Source: an uncultured Oscillospiraceae bacterium
GTDB taxonomy: Bacteria; Bacillota; Clostridia; Oscillospirales; Acutalibacteraceae
Direction of reading: 5' to 3'
Assembly (NCBI GenBank): GCA_910588415.1
Contig: CAJUPK010000025.1
Coordinates: 1-18,356, forward strand
DNA length: 18,356 nucleotides
The translations under genes were made by a program, and so were the position numbers. The notes below the pieces were generated by a model. It did no database searches, had not been told where the DNA came from, and saw only the letters and a program-made list of their open reading frames with translations. Below are positions 1 through 7,576 of the stretch, in pieces (position 1 is the first letter of the stretch; each line of letters opens with the position of its first letter).

Positions 1-1
1 G

Positions 2-307
2 AATTTCCCCGGCATGGAGCTGATCCGCCCCATGTACCGGGTCCACGAGGAGAGCATCTTGGCCTGGCAGCGGTATAATGGCCTGGAATTTCTGCGCTGT
101 GCCTGCCGGTTTACCGAGAATGCCTCCTGCGAGACCTCCAAGCGCCAGGAGGTCAAGGAGCTTTTGGCCCAGCTGAAAAAGACCAATCCCAATGTGGAGA
201 AAAACATCTTCACCAGCCTGCACAGCCTGTGCCTGGACACCTTTCCAGGCTATAAAACAGCAGGCGGAGAGCACTCCTTTTTGGAGAACTATGGTAAACG
301 CCCTTGA
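2..307 (+). CDS. TtcA-family tRNA 2-thiolation PP-loop ATPase, C-terminal fragment
   Basis: This is the 3' end of a gene whose start lies left of the window. The frame is open from base 2 (N-F-P-G before the first Met at 14) and ends at TGA 305-307. The visible part reads as the C-terminal region of the TtcA/TilS-type PP-loop family: an I-R-P-M-Y-R-V-H-E-E segment, a Cys-Ala-Cys pair followed by R-F-T-E, a basic K-R-Q-E-V-K helix, and N-P-N-V-E-K-N-I-F, matching the family's P-G-x-x-x-x-I-F region. TtcA members activate a tRNA base with ATP and insert sulfur, usually using an iron-sulfur cluster. The PP-loop itself (SGGxDS) is outside the window, so the exact substrate (cytidine 32 or another position) cannot be read. 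A hairpin follows at 331-360 without a T-run. The family call is fairly secure; the specific activity is inferred. Confidence 0.72.
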   Translation, partial: NFPGMELIRPMYRVHEESILAWQRYNGLEFLRCACRFTENASCETSKRQEVKELLAQLKKTNPNVEKNIFTSLHSLCLDTFPGYKTAGGEHSFLENYGKRP

Positions 308-709
308 CAACCGGCAGATACGGATTGACAAGCTGGGCAGTAAAGCGGGAGTGCCCAGTTGTTAGAGTTGTGAAAGGAGAAATCCTTCGGCAATAAAAAA
401 GCAAAAAGTTTCGCCGTCTCATCGAGTTGGAACACCAACTCGTCGGTTCGGTCGGCCCGGGACGTTCCCTCTGCTTGGATTTGCCAAGCAGCCGGGGACC
501 CTCGCCCTTTTCAAAGGTAGCGGGGTCTGGGGGCGAAGCCCCTGCGCTGCCGGAGGCCCAACATCGTCGAAAAGCTGCGCACTCCCCGTAAAGCTGCCGG
601 GTTCAAAAGGGATCGGCCTCTTTGAACGGCGCTCACTATATCGTAGAGGCAGTGGAGGGCCTTTCAGCCCCATGACAGGCCGCATGGTTTAGCCTGCTCC
701 CATCACGTC
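308..709. other. Hairpin-rich non-coding region, about 400 bases
   Basis: No convincing gene is present; the short open frames lack homologous features and good ribosome sites. The stretch is packed with inverted repeats. CTGGGCA 333-339 pairs with TGCCCAG 352-358. AAGGA 374-378 pairs with TCCTT 383-387 around a GAAA loop. GAGTTGG pairs with CCAACTC within 424-441. CTGCTTGG pairs with CCAAGCAG within about 472-493. A two-part stem runs 516-551: GGTAGCG with CGCTGCC outside, GGGGC with GCCCC inside, capped by GAA. GTTCAAA 601-607 pairs with TTTGAAC 621-627, with an inner AGG/CCT extension. It could be a structured RNA, a 3' UTR of the upstream gene, or a dispersed intergenic repeat. I cannot assign it to a named family. 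Confidence 0.6.
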
Positions 710-750
710 AAAAACCGCCCCGGTCCCCAGGACCGCGACGGTTTTTTCTT
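710..750. terminator. Bidirectional intrinsic terminator
   Basis: AAAAACCG at 710-717 pairs with CGGTTTTT at 739-746. CGGTCC 721-726 pairs with GGACCG 730-735 around a 3-base loop. A symmetric 3x3 internal loop separates the two helices. T-runs occur on both strands, so it can end transcripts from the left (+) and the exporter operon from the right (-), whose last stop codon is at 787. Confidence 0.85.
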
Positions 751-786
751 TATTTTATTCCTGTTTGATTTGTGCAGAGGGGCACT

Positions 787-2040
787 TTATTCATGCCGCA
801 GGGCGTCAATAGGATTCAAGTTCGCTGCCTTTACAGAGGGCATCAGCCCAAAGATAATGCCAATGATCATGGAGAACACCACGCCAAAGACAATGGCCGG
901 AATACTGATGGCCACTGGCGTCTGGGCAATGCGGGAGATCAGCTCGGCCAGGCCAATGCCCACGCCCACGCCCAAAATACCGCCCAGGCTGGTCAGCATG
1001 GCCGCCTCTGTCAAAAACTGCCACAGGATGCGGCTCTTTTTGGCTCCAATGGCCTTTTTCAGGCCAATTTCCCGGGTGCGCTCGGTTACGGACACCAGCA
1101 TAATGTTCATCACGCCAATGCCGCCCACCAGCAGGGAGATGCTGGCAATCCACACCAGCTGCTGGTTGGTGGCGTTGCTCAAGTCCTGCAGTTCCTTGGC
1201 CTGCTCCAAGGTGTCCTCCGCCTTATAGAGCACGTTTGTGCTGGTGTTAAAGGTGTTCAGCAGGTCGGCCACGTTTTTGCCCACTGTGGACATGGCCTCT
1301 GTGTAGCTGACCTTCACGGCAATTTCCTTGGGCTCGTCATAGGCAAACAGGGAGGGCCACACCGTGTAGGGCAGGTAAATGGCGCCAGCCCGCCGGTTGC
1401 TCATGTAGGTGTTGTATTCCTCCAGGCTGTTGATCACTGGCTCAAATTTGATGTCCGGCTCCACCACACCCACCACCACCAGGGCAATGGAGTTAAACTC
1501 AATGGTCTTGCCAATGGGGTCTTCCCCCTGAAAGAAGGACCGGGCCACCTCCTGGTCAATTACAACCACTGGGCGGAACAGGGTGAAGTCATTGTCCACA
1601 AACAGCCGTCCCTTTTTGATGGAATAGCCGCAGGTGGAAAAATAGCCGTTGTCCACCCCATATACCGGGCAGCCGGAAATGGCTGTGTTCCCATAGTAAA
1701 AGTCGCTGTTATACTGCCGGTAGTTATAGGCTGCCGCCGCGTCCACATTGTCCATGGCGAGAATCTGGTCCAGCAGCTCCGGGGTGATGGAGGGCAGCCC
1801 CACGGGAACCCCTTCACTCATATTATAAGGGGAGTTGTAGGTGGTGCTGTACAGCTGCACCCGGGTCACATTGTTGCCCGCGCCAATCAGGTTTTGCTTG
1901 ATCTGCTCGTTGGTCCCCTTAATGGTGGACACAATGGAGATAATGGAGGCAATGCCAATGATGATGCCCAGCATGGTGAGAAAGGACCGCATTTTATGCG
2001 CCCAAATGCCCTGAAAGGACAGGCGTATATTTTCAATCAT
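787..2040 (-). CDS. MacB/YknZ-type ABC transporter permease (FtsX domain)
   Basis: This 417-residue permease belongs to the MacB type-VII exporter family. These proteins transmit ATPase motion across the membrane rather than forming a classical channel. TM1 is at about residues 20-40, followed by a roughly 250-residue extracytoplasmic MacB_PCD domain. TM2 is at about 295-318, TM3 about 343-368 and TM4 about 380-402. Family motifs are clear: S-V-T-E-R-T-R-E-I-G-L-K-K-A-I-G-A near 317-333, and the C-terminal P-S-x-K-A-A-x-L-x-P-I-D-A-L-R-x-E. The start is set by AGGAGG about 9 bases upstream; this site overlaps the TAG stop of adaptor 2 (2056-2058), indicating translational coupling. It is the last gene of the four-gene operon, with a terminator about 40 bases beyond the stop. 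Substrates in this family include peptides and antibiotics; none can be inferred here. Confidence 0.93.
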   Translation of the reverse strand: MIENIRLSFQGIWAHKMRSFLTMLGIIIGIASIISIVSTIKGTNEQIKQNLIGAGNNVTRVQLYSTTYNSPYNMSEGVPVGLPSITPELLDQILAMDNVDAAAAYNYRQYNSDFYYGNTAISGCPVYGVDNGYFSTCGYSIKKGRLFVDNDFTLFRPVVVIDQEVARSFFQGEDPIGKTIEFNSIALVVVGVVEPDIKFEPVINSLEEYNTYMSNRRAGAIYLPYTVWPSLFAYDEPKEIAVKVSYTEAMSTVGKNVADLLNTFNTSTNVLYKAEDTLEQAKELQDLSNATNQQLVWIASISLLVGGIGVMNIMLVSVTERTREIGLKKAIGAKKSRILWQFLTEAAMLTSLGGILGVGVGIGLAELISRIAQTPVAISIPAIVFGVVFSMIIGIIFGLMPSVKAANLNPIDALRHE

Positions 2041-2055
2041 ATGCCGCAGCGCCTC

Positions 2056-4353
2056 CTAGGATAAATTTGCGGGACTGGCTGGCACGGCAACGCCCCCGCC
2101 CGTGTCCGGCAGGACCATCACGCCGCCAGCGTCTTCGCCTTCCCCATTGCTGTCCTCGCCCTCTTCACTGCCGCTGTCCTCAGAGGGCTGGTCCCCCTCG
2201 GGCAGACTGCTGTGGCTCTCCAGGTCAGAACTCTCGGCCTCGTCCTCTTCAGCGCCGTCCGGGAAGGGCGGCTCACTGGTCTCCTCGTTCAGCACCCGGG
2301 TCCCCTCCTTCACATCTGTGCCATAGGGGAAGGCAATAAAGTCCTCGGCAGTCAGGCCGGATTTGATCTCATAACATTCGCCGCCCCAAATACTCTTGCC
2401 CAGCTCCACATACTGCTTGACCAGGCGGTTGTTTTTGCCGGCCTTCATCACATAGCAGCCCGCGTCGTCCTCCCGGTAATGGGACCTGGGCAGGTAGAGG
2501 ACCGTGCTGTCAATCTCCTCGGCGCCCACGCTCAGGGTCACGTCAACGCCGCTGCCCGTGCGGATGTTGTCGTCCGGGTCCAGCAGCACGGCGGTAAATT
2601 CATAGTTGGAGCTGTTTGGATTGCTGATGCCGTCGTACCACCAGCTGTTGTCCGTGGGATAGTCCGAAATGGCCACAATCTGCGCGGTGTACTGCTGGCC
2701 AGAGGCCCAGCTGTTTACGTCCACCGTGTCGCCCACATGCACGCTGCCCAGCAGGTTTTCATTCAGGATGGCGCTCACATAGTATTGCTGCTGGCCAGTC
2801 ACCACCATAAAGGGCTGGCTGTTGGCCAGGGCGGTCTCCAGGTCGGTCAGGCTGCGCACCTGGCCGTCCACAGTGCTGACCACCGTGGAGTTCTCCAGAG
2901 AGCGCTTGGATTTATCCAGGTTCAGCTGGGCCTGCTTCAAGTCCAGCTGCAGGCCTGTGATCTCCTGCTTTTTCTCCTTGATCAGCTGCTTCAGCTCTTC
3001 AGAGCTGTAGTTCATGTGGTTGTAGTTGTCCGGAGAGACCGTGGGGGAGGGGGTCTTGGTAGGGGCAGGCGTAGGGGTGGCCGCTTTGGGCTGGGGCATG
3101 GTAACGCCCACCTGGTTGACCACACTGCCGCCTGCGGCAATCCCGCTGAGCAGGCCGGGCAGGTTCATTGCGCCGGAAAGCTTGGTGCCGTCCAGGGTAA
3201 AGGAGGAGATCAGCCTGCCATAGTTGGAATTATATTCCCGCACCTCGAACACAGCGGCAAAGGGGGTGCGCAGCTGGAAGTCCTCGTCCTGCTTTTGGCT
3301 TTCCTCCAAGGGGTCAGGGCTAGGCTCTGGCTCCGGGTCGGCCTTTGCCCAGCTGAACCCTCCTATGCGCAGCAGGGACATGGTTTGCGCCGCAGGCTCC
3401 ACAGAGCTGTCCTCTGGCTGTGTGCTGTCCGGCGTGGGTTGGGGATCCGCCGTGGGGTCCGGCTCCTGGGTGGGGTCTGGCTGGGGAGCCTCCGTGGGTT
3501 CGGGACTGGCCGTGGGGTCCGGCGCTGTGGTGGGATCGCTGACCACAGGCTCCGGCGTGGGGGTAGGCTGGTCCGGCTCCTGGGTGGGCTCCGGCGTGGG
3601 CGAGAGGGTAGGCTCCGGGCTGGGGGTGGATTCTGGCTCCAGTCCCCAGAGCAGCTGCAAAAACTCCTTGGTCATAGTGCAGTTGTCTGTGCAGAGAAAT
3701 ACGTAAGGATTTTCCGTGGTGCCAAGCCCCTTATAGGGGATGGACTTGGCGGTCAGCTCCTTATATACATGCACCCCTGGGTCCGGCGTGGGGAAGGGTG
3801 TGGGGGTTGGCGCCGGGGTAGCGGTGGGCTTGGCTGTGGGCCGGGGCGTGTTGGTGGGCCTGGCTGTGGGCTTGGCCGTTGGCCGCGCCGTGGGCCGTGG
3901 TGTGGTGGTCGGCTTGCGGGTGGGGGCCGGGGTGGAGTAGGGCTTGGTCTTCTGGTACTTTTTCAGCTGCCGCTGGGCCTCTTCGATTTTCACCTTCACC
4001 TGCTCCACCGCGACTTGCTTAGACTCCACGTCCAGCTCCAGAGAGGTCCGGTCATATTGCAGCAGGGGGTCGCCCACCTTTACGGTCTGGCCCTCCTGCA
4101 CAAAGACTTCGCTGATGGTTTTGGTGCTGTCCGGGTAGAGCTCCTGTATATAGTCAGAGACAATATTGCCGGAACAGCTGGTCTGGTCGCCCCAATAGGT
4201 AGAGGCCACATAGGTCAGCGGAACCACTTCCACGGTCTTCTGGTCATTGCGGTAGTTGAGATACTGTATGCCTCCAAAGACCAGGACTGCCACAACAGCC
4301 AGGGTGACGCCCAGGGCGATCCATCTTTTTTTCAGATTGTTTTTGTTATTCAT
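2056..4353 (-). CDS. HlyD/MacA-like membrane fusion adaptor with Pro/Thr repeats (adaptor 2)
   Basis: This 765-residue protein is far longer than a usual Gram-positive adaptor such as YknX (about 375-400). It has an N-terminal membrane anchor (about 12-34), then a biotinyl-lipoyl half-motif (V-F-V-Q-E-G-Q-T-V-K-V-G-D-P-L). The first coiled-coil helix spans about 105-135 and the returning helix about 450-488. Between the helices lie a basic Pro/Thr/Arg/Lys repeat (about 139-190), a small folded-looking segment (195-238), an acidic Pro/Thr/Glu/Asp repeat (about 239-325), a second folded-looking segment (360-420), and a short Pro/Thr linker (421-441). Beta-barrel domains follow (about 495-690). 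The acidic Ser-rich tail contains MVLPDTG (746-752) and ends PASPANLS. Its start codon overlaps the ATPase stop by 8 bases, with a GGGGAGGAA ribosome site inside the ATPase gene. It should link the permease to the extracellular face or wall. Confidence 0.88.
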   Translation of the reverse strand: MNNKNNLKKRWIALGVTLAVVAVLVFGGIQYLNYRNDQKTVEVVPLTYVASTYWGDQTSCSGNIVSDYIQELYPDSTKTISEVFVQEGQTVKVGDPLLQYDRTSLELDVESKQVAVEQVKVKIEEAQRQLKKYQKTKPYSTPAPTRKPTTTPRPTARPTAKPTARPTNTPRPTAKPTATPAPTPTPFPTPDPGVHVYKELTAKSIPYKGLGTTENPYVFLCTDNCTMTKEFLQLLWGLEPESTPSPEPTLSPTPEPTQEPDQPTPTPEPVVSDPTTAPDPTASPEPTEAPQPDPTQEPDPTADPQPTPDSTQPEDSSVEPAAQTMSLLRIGGFSWAKADPEPEPSPDPLEESQKQDEDFQLRTPFAAVFEVREYNSNYGRLISSFTLDGTKLSGAMNLPGLLSGIAAGGSVVNQVGVTMPQPKAATPTPAPTKTPSPTVSPDNYNHMNYSSEELKQLIKEKKQEITGLQLDLKQAQLNLDKSKRSLENSTVVSTVDGQVRSLTDLETALANSQPFMVVTGQQQYYVSAILNENLLGSVHVGDTVDVNSWASGQQYTAQIVAISDYPTDNSWWYDGISNPNSSNYEFTAVLLDPDDNIRTGSGVDVTLSVGAEEIDSTVLYLPRSHYREDDAGCYVMKAGKNNRLVKQYVELGKSIWGGECYEIKSGLTAEDFIAFPYGTDVKEGTRVLNEETSEPPFPDGAEEDEAESSDLESHSSLPEGDQPSEDSGSEEGEDSNGEGEDAGGVMVLPDTGGGVAVPASPANLS

Positions 4354-5761
4354 GGGCAGATTCCTCCCCTTCCTGGGATGCCCCGCCCTGTTTCAGCTGG
4401 TCCAGCTGGCGTTCCAGGGCGGCAATAATCGTCTCGCCGCTGATCGGCATTTCCTCTTGACGGGTAGGAGGGGGCGGCGGGGGCTGCACGGCATGGGGAA
4501 CGGGCTGAGGGCTTTGCGGGCGTGCCGCGGGTTTGGCAGGATGGGCCGGGTGTGCGGGGGGCGTAATCCTCCCGTAGACCGGACCATGAGCGGTTCCCGC
4601 CGGAGGGGCTGGCTGGGGCCCGGCTGGATGGGCGGGAACCCCATAGGACGGCTGCGAAGCTTGGCCCGGCCCAGGACCCGCTTGGGGTCCAGAGGGTCTC
4701 CCGTTTGGGGGATGGGGGCCAGGCGCCGGGGGAGCCGCAGGGATGCCCTGCCCAGGCCCGCCGCCAGGACGGTAAGCCCCAGGCGCCGGGGAAGAGGGAA
4801 CGGGCTGGCGGCCGGCGGCCCCTGGCGGGGGATTCCCGGGAAGGCCGGAAGAAGCCGGGGGCTGCTGGACTGTCTGCACAGACTGCATAGCCTGTGCGGA
4901 TGGTACAGCCTGTACAGGCCTGTTCCCTGCCAGAACCGCGCTGTAGGGCTGAGACGGCCCTGGGGGGGTGGCCCCCGCGGGCTGGCTGGAACGGGGGGCG
5001 CTGCCCGCCGGAACAGGCGCACCAGGCCCGGAAGGCGGCAGAGCACTCGGGCCGCCCCCAGGAGCCGCTGGCCCAGAGGGCAGAGGCTGTCCAGCGCCGT
5101 TTACCAGCAGGCCGTCTCGGATATGCAGGGTGCGCTTGGCATGGGCGGCGATTTCCGGCTCATGGGTAATCATCACAATGGTGACGCCCTCGTCGTTCAG
5201 GCTTTGGAAAATCTCCATAATCTGGCGGCCGGACCGGGTGTCCAAAGCACCGGTGGGCTCATCCGCTAAAATGATCTTGGGGTTGTTCACAATGGCCCGG
5301 GCAATGGCCACCCGCTGGCACTGGCCGCCGGAAAGCTGGTTGGGCTTAAAGTTGGTGCGGTCTCCCAGCCCCACGCGCTCCAGGGCCCGGCGGGCAATCT
5401 CCTGGCGCTCCCGGCGGCGCACCCCAGCATAGAGCAGGGGCAGGGCCACATTGTCCAGGGCGGACTGCCTGGACAGCAGGTAAAAGCTTTGAAACACAAA
5501 GCCAATGCTGTGCAGCCGTACCTCTGACATCCGCTTTTCACTGATTTGGGCTATGTTCTCGCTGCCCAGGATATAGTCCCCGGAGGTGGGGTTATCCAAG
5601 CAGCCGATAATATTCATCAGGGTGGTCTTGCCAGAGCCAGAGGGCCCCATAATGGCCAGGTATTCCCCCTCCTCCACGGAGAGGGAGATCCCTCCCAGCA
5701 CGGGCACCTCCAGTTTTCCCTGCAAATAGGTTTTGTAAATATTGCGCAGCTCAAGCATCAT
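4346..5761 (-). CDS. MacB/LolD-type ABC ATPase with long Pro/Gly/Ala-rich C-terminal tail
   Basis: Residues 1-222 form a complete exporter ATPase. The Walker A is GPSGSGKTT (39-47), the Q-loop Gln is about 91, and the signature is LSGGQ (143-147). The Walker B ends in D167-E168, and the switch His is 200. The family (LolD, MacB nucleotide-binding domain, YknY) normally stops near 220-240 residues. Here another roughly 247 residues follow: about 225-433 is almost purely Pro, Gly, Ala, Ser and Gln, ending in six prolines (427-432). A predicted amphipathic helix follows (about 442-458, E-T-I-I-A-A-L-E-R-Q-L-D-Q-L). The frame stays open and continues to the coupled start of adaptor 2, so the tail is not an annotation artefact. 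Two adjacent ATGs (5761 and 5758) are possible; an AAAGGAAA site lies upstream. It powers the exporter from the cytoplasmic side. Confidence 0.93.
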   Translation of the reverse strand: MMLELRNIYKTYLQGKLEVPVLGGISLSVEEGEYLAIMGPSGSGKTTLMNIIGCLDNPTSGDYILGSENIAQISEKRMSEVRLHSIGFVFQSFYLLSRQSALDNVALPLLYAGVRRRERQEIARRALERVGLGDRTNFKPNQLSGGQCQRVAIARAIVNNPKIILADEPTGALDTRSGRQIMEIFQSLNDEGVTIVMITHEPEIAAHAKRTLHIRDGLLVNGAGQPLPSGPAAPGGGPSALPPSGPGAPVPAGSAPRSSQPAGATPPGPSQPYSAVLAGNRPVQAVPSAQAMQSVQTVQQPPASSGLPGNPPPGAAGRQPVPSSPAPGAYRPGGGPGQGIPAAPPAPGPHPPNGRPSGPQAGPGPGQASQPSYGVPAHPAGPQPAPPAGTAHGPVYGRITPPAHPAHPAKPAARPQSPQPVPHAVQPPPPPPTRQEEMPISGETIIAALERQLDQLKQGGASQEGEESAHE

Positions 5762-5821
5762 GTTCTTGCGTTTCCTTTCTCAGCAAGCTGTTTCCAGCTG
5801 GACTAAAGCCTGGGCCGCGGC

Positions 5822-7465
5822 TCAGGCCAGGTTGGCGTAAGAGGCGGGCAGGTCGCCGTCCTCGCTGCTGGAGGAGCTGCTGGACGAGCTCTCGTCTGTG
5901 CTGCCGCTTTCCTCCGGGGCTCCGCTCTCACCGCTTTCCGTGCTGCCGTCCTCTCCTGTCTCAGGAATCACCATGTTGTCCTCCAGGTCATCTAGGGCCC
6001 CGTCCGCCGAATCCACCAGGCCTTCTCCGGCGCTGGGGTCAAACAGACCGGCGCTGCCGTCAGGCCCGGCGCCCTCCAGGTCGGTTTCGCCGTCCAGACC
6101 GGCCTGGGCGCTGGCGTCGGTGGTGGTGGGCCCGCCCTCCACCAGGGTATCCCGGGGTAAGGCGATATAGTCGGTAAGCTCCAGGCCGCTGACAATCTCA
6201 TACAGCTCCTCGCCCTGGTCATACCCGCCCAGCAGAACAGCCCGGCGCTCCAGCTTGCCCTCCTGGTTTCTGGCCCATACATAGGCGTTGGAACCTGTGG
6301 CCGCGGGACTTTTCGCGCCAGCGTCAGCGGCAGCGTCCTCTTGGCCGTCCAGCTCGGACTGGGTGCTGGCCGCGCTGCTGCTCTCCGTGAAGATTGAGAG
6401 ATTGCTGGCCGCGCTGTCCTCGGTCACCACATAGGCGGCGGGCAGCCAAAGGCCCTCGCGGGCAGTGGTCTGGCCCCGGTCGGGTTCAATATACACATGC
6501 TGGCCCAGAATCAGTCCTTCCAGCTCACTGAGAATCACGTAAAAATTGTATTTCGAACTCTGTTCTCCCTGCTCCATGCCCCCATAATACATATTGTTGG
6601 TATTGTCCTGGGCAGGCTCATAGCTGATGGAATCAATGGTTCCCTGCCAGACCGTGTGGGAATCCACCCGGGACCGGATGGTCACAGGCTGTCCCTCGTA
6701 AATGCTCTGTATGTTCTGCTCGGTGATGGTCCCCTTTACCCGGTACTCCCCGGAGGAGAGTATGCTGATAAAAGGCAGGGCCTGGCCAGTGGAGTCGGTC
6801 TGGGGGGTCAGGTTGATCTGCTGTATCACGCCCTCCGCCTCGGAGGTGATCTCATTGTTTTCCAGAGAGGCCTTCAGCTTTTCCAGCTCGCTCTGCTTCA
6901 CGGCCTTGTTGTACTCCTGCTCTTTGATGTTCAGCTCCACAGACTGGATAGACACCGTATAGGAGTACTGGTCGTCGCTGCTGGCTTTCTTTTTTTCATC
7001 CTCCAGGGTTTTCTTCTGGTCCTGCAGGCTGGTCAGCTGATTGGAGATCCCCTCCAGGTCCAGCTCCACCTGGCGGATAGAGAGCTGTATCTCATCGGTG
7101 TCATAGCGGAACAAGGGGGTGCCCACCTCCACCTGGTCTCCCTCTTTCACCAGCACCTCGGCCACTGTGCGGGTGTCATCCTTGTTGATCTTGGTGATCT
7201 TCTGGGGTTCCACCAGGCCGGAATACCGGGGGTTGGTGTCCAGCCCCGCGCCGGTGATAGACGCCACCGAGCTGACGTACGCGGGAGCGGCGTTGCTGGC
7301 CGCCAGATAGCCCTTGAGCCAGAAGTTCCAGACGCACAGGGCCGCCAGTCCAATGGCTGCCACCAGGGCAACGGCAATCAGAATGGTCCGCTGTTTGCCG
7401 CCGGAAGGGCTGGCGTGCTTGTTTCCAGGCCTGTTGTTGATCATATTGACCGCATTATTTTCCAT
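5822..7465 (-). CDS. HlyD/MacA-like membrane fusion adaptor (adaptor 1)
   Basis: This 547-residue adaptor is the first gene of the exporter operon. It has a basic N-terminus, then a membrane anchor at about 27-51. A lipoyl half-motif follows (V-A-E-V-L-V-K-E-G-D-Q-V-E-V-G-T-P-L, about 101-118), then a coiled-coil hairpin at about 125-205, a second lipoyl half (about 206-220) and beta-barrel domains to about 345. A Ser/Ala/Asp-rich linker (347-392) interrupts the membrane-proximal domain, which resumes with the paralogue-shared Y-E-I-x-S-G-L-x-x-x-D-x-I-A motif (about 422-435). The C-terminal 100 residues are acidic and Ser-rich, including nine consecutive serines, with MVIPETG (498-504) and the ending PASYANLA. 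An AAGGAG site lies 11 bases before ATG 7463-7465. It is a paralogue of adaptor 2 but lacks the Pro/Thr repeats. Confidence 0.92.
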   Translation of the reverse strand: MENNAVNMINNRPGNKHASPSGGKQRTILIAVALVAAIGLAALCVWNFWLKGYLAASNAAPAYVSSVASITGAGLDTNPRYSGLVEPQKITKINKDDTRTVAEVLVKEGDQVEVGTPLFRYDTDEIQLSIRQVELDLEGISNQLTSLQDQKKTLEDEKKKASSDDQYSYTVSIQSVELNIKEQEYNKAVKQSELEKLKASLENNEITSEAEGVIQQINLTPQTDSTGQALPFISILSSGEYRVKGTITEQNIQSIYEGQPVTIRSRVDSHTVWQGTIDSISYEPAQDNTNNMYYGGMEQGEQSSKYNFYVILSELEGLILGQHVYIEPDRGQTTAREGLWLPAAYVVTEDSAASNLSIFTESSSAASTQSELDGQEDAAADAGAKSPAATGSNAYVWARNQEGKLERRAVLLGGYDQGEELYEIVSGLELTDYIALPRDTLVEGGPTTTDASAQAGLDGETDLEGAGPDGSAGLFDPSAGEGLVDSADGALDDLEDNMVIPETGEDGSTESGESGAPEESGSTDESSSSSSSSSEDGDLPASYANLA

Positions 7466-7550
7466 ACACCAACGCGCTCCTTAGATTTTCAAAATATTCC
7501 GTTCAGGGCATACATATACAACCTGTACGCCCGATTATGTACCGCAAGAT

Positions 7551-7573
7551 AAAGCATATCCATCATATGCTTT
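7551..7573. promoter_or_regulatory. Palindromic operator candidate at the exporter promoter
   Basis: AAAGCATAT (7551-7559) and ATATGCTTT (7565-7573) are perfect 9-base inverted arms around a 5-base centre. The element begins 4 bases downstream of the -10 box on the minus strand, so it covers the expected transcription start. This placement fits a repressor operator. It could also form a 5' mRNA hairpin. Confidence 0.6.
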
Positions 7574-7576
7574 TCT

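Noticed and set aside
308..709. Group II intron or IS remnant
   Set aside because: No domain V-like sequence, transposase fragment or terminal inverted repeat with target duplication could be found by reading.
772..2064. A 430-codon plus-strand frame rich in His, Gly and Gln
   Set aside because: It is antisense to the MacB permease, which has unmistakable family motifs and a coupled start.
2098..2112. LPDTG in adaptor 2 as a sortase anchoring signal
   Set aside because: Only 13 residues follow it, with no hydrophobic helix and no basic tail, so a classical cell-wall sorting signal is excluded. The motif is kept only as a shared unexplained feature.
2212..4428. A 738-codon plus-strand open frame
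   Set aside because: It is antisense to adaptor 2 and owes its length to the GC-rich Pro/Thr repeat codons. The minus-strand frame has a ribosome site, coupling to neighbours and clear domain motifs.
4256..5269. A 337-codon plus-strand open frame rich in Arg and Gly
   Set aside because: It is the antisense shadow of the Pro/Gly-rich tail of the ATPase. Composition mirrors the repeat and no domain is visible.
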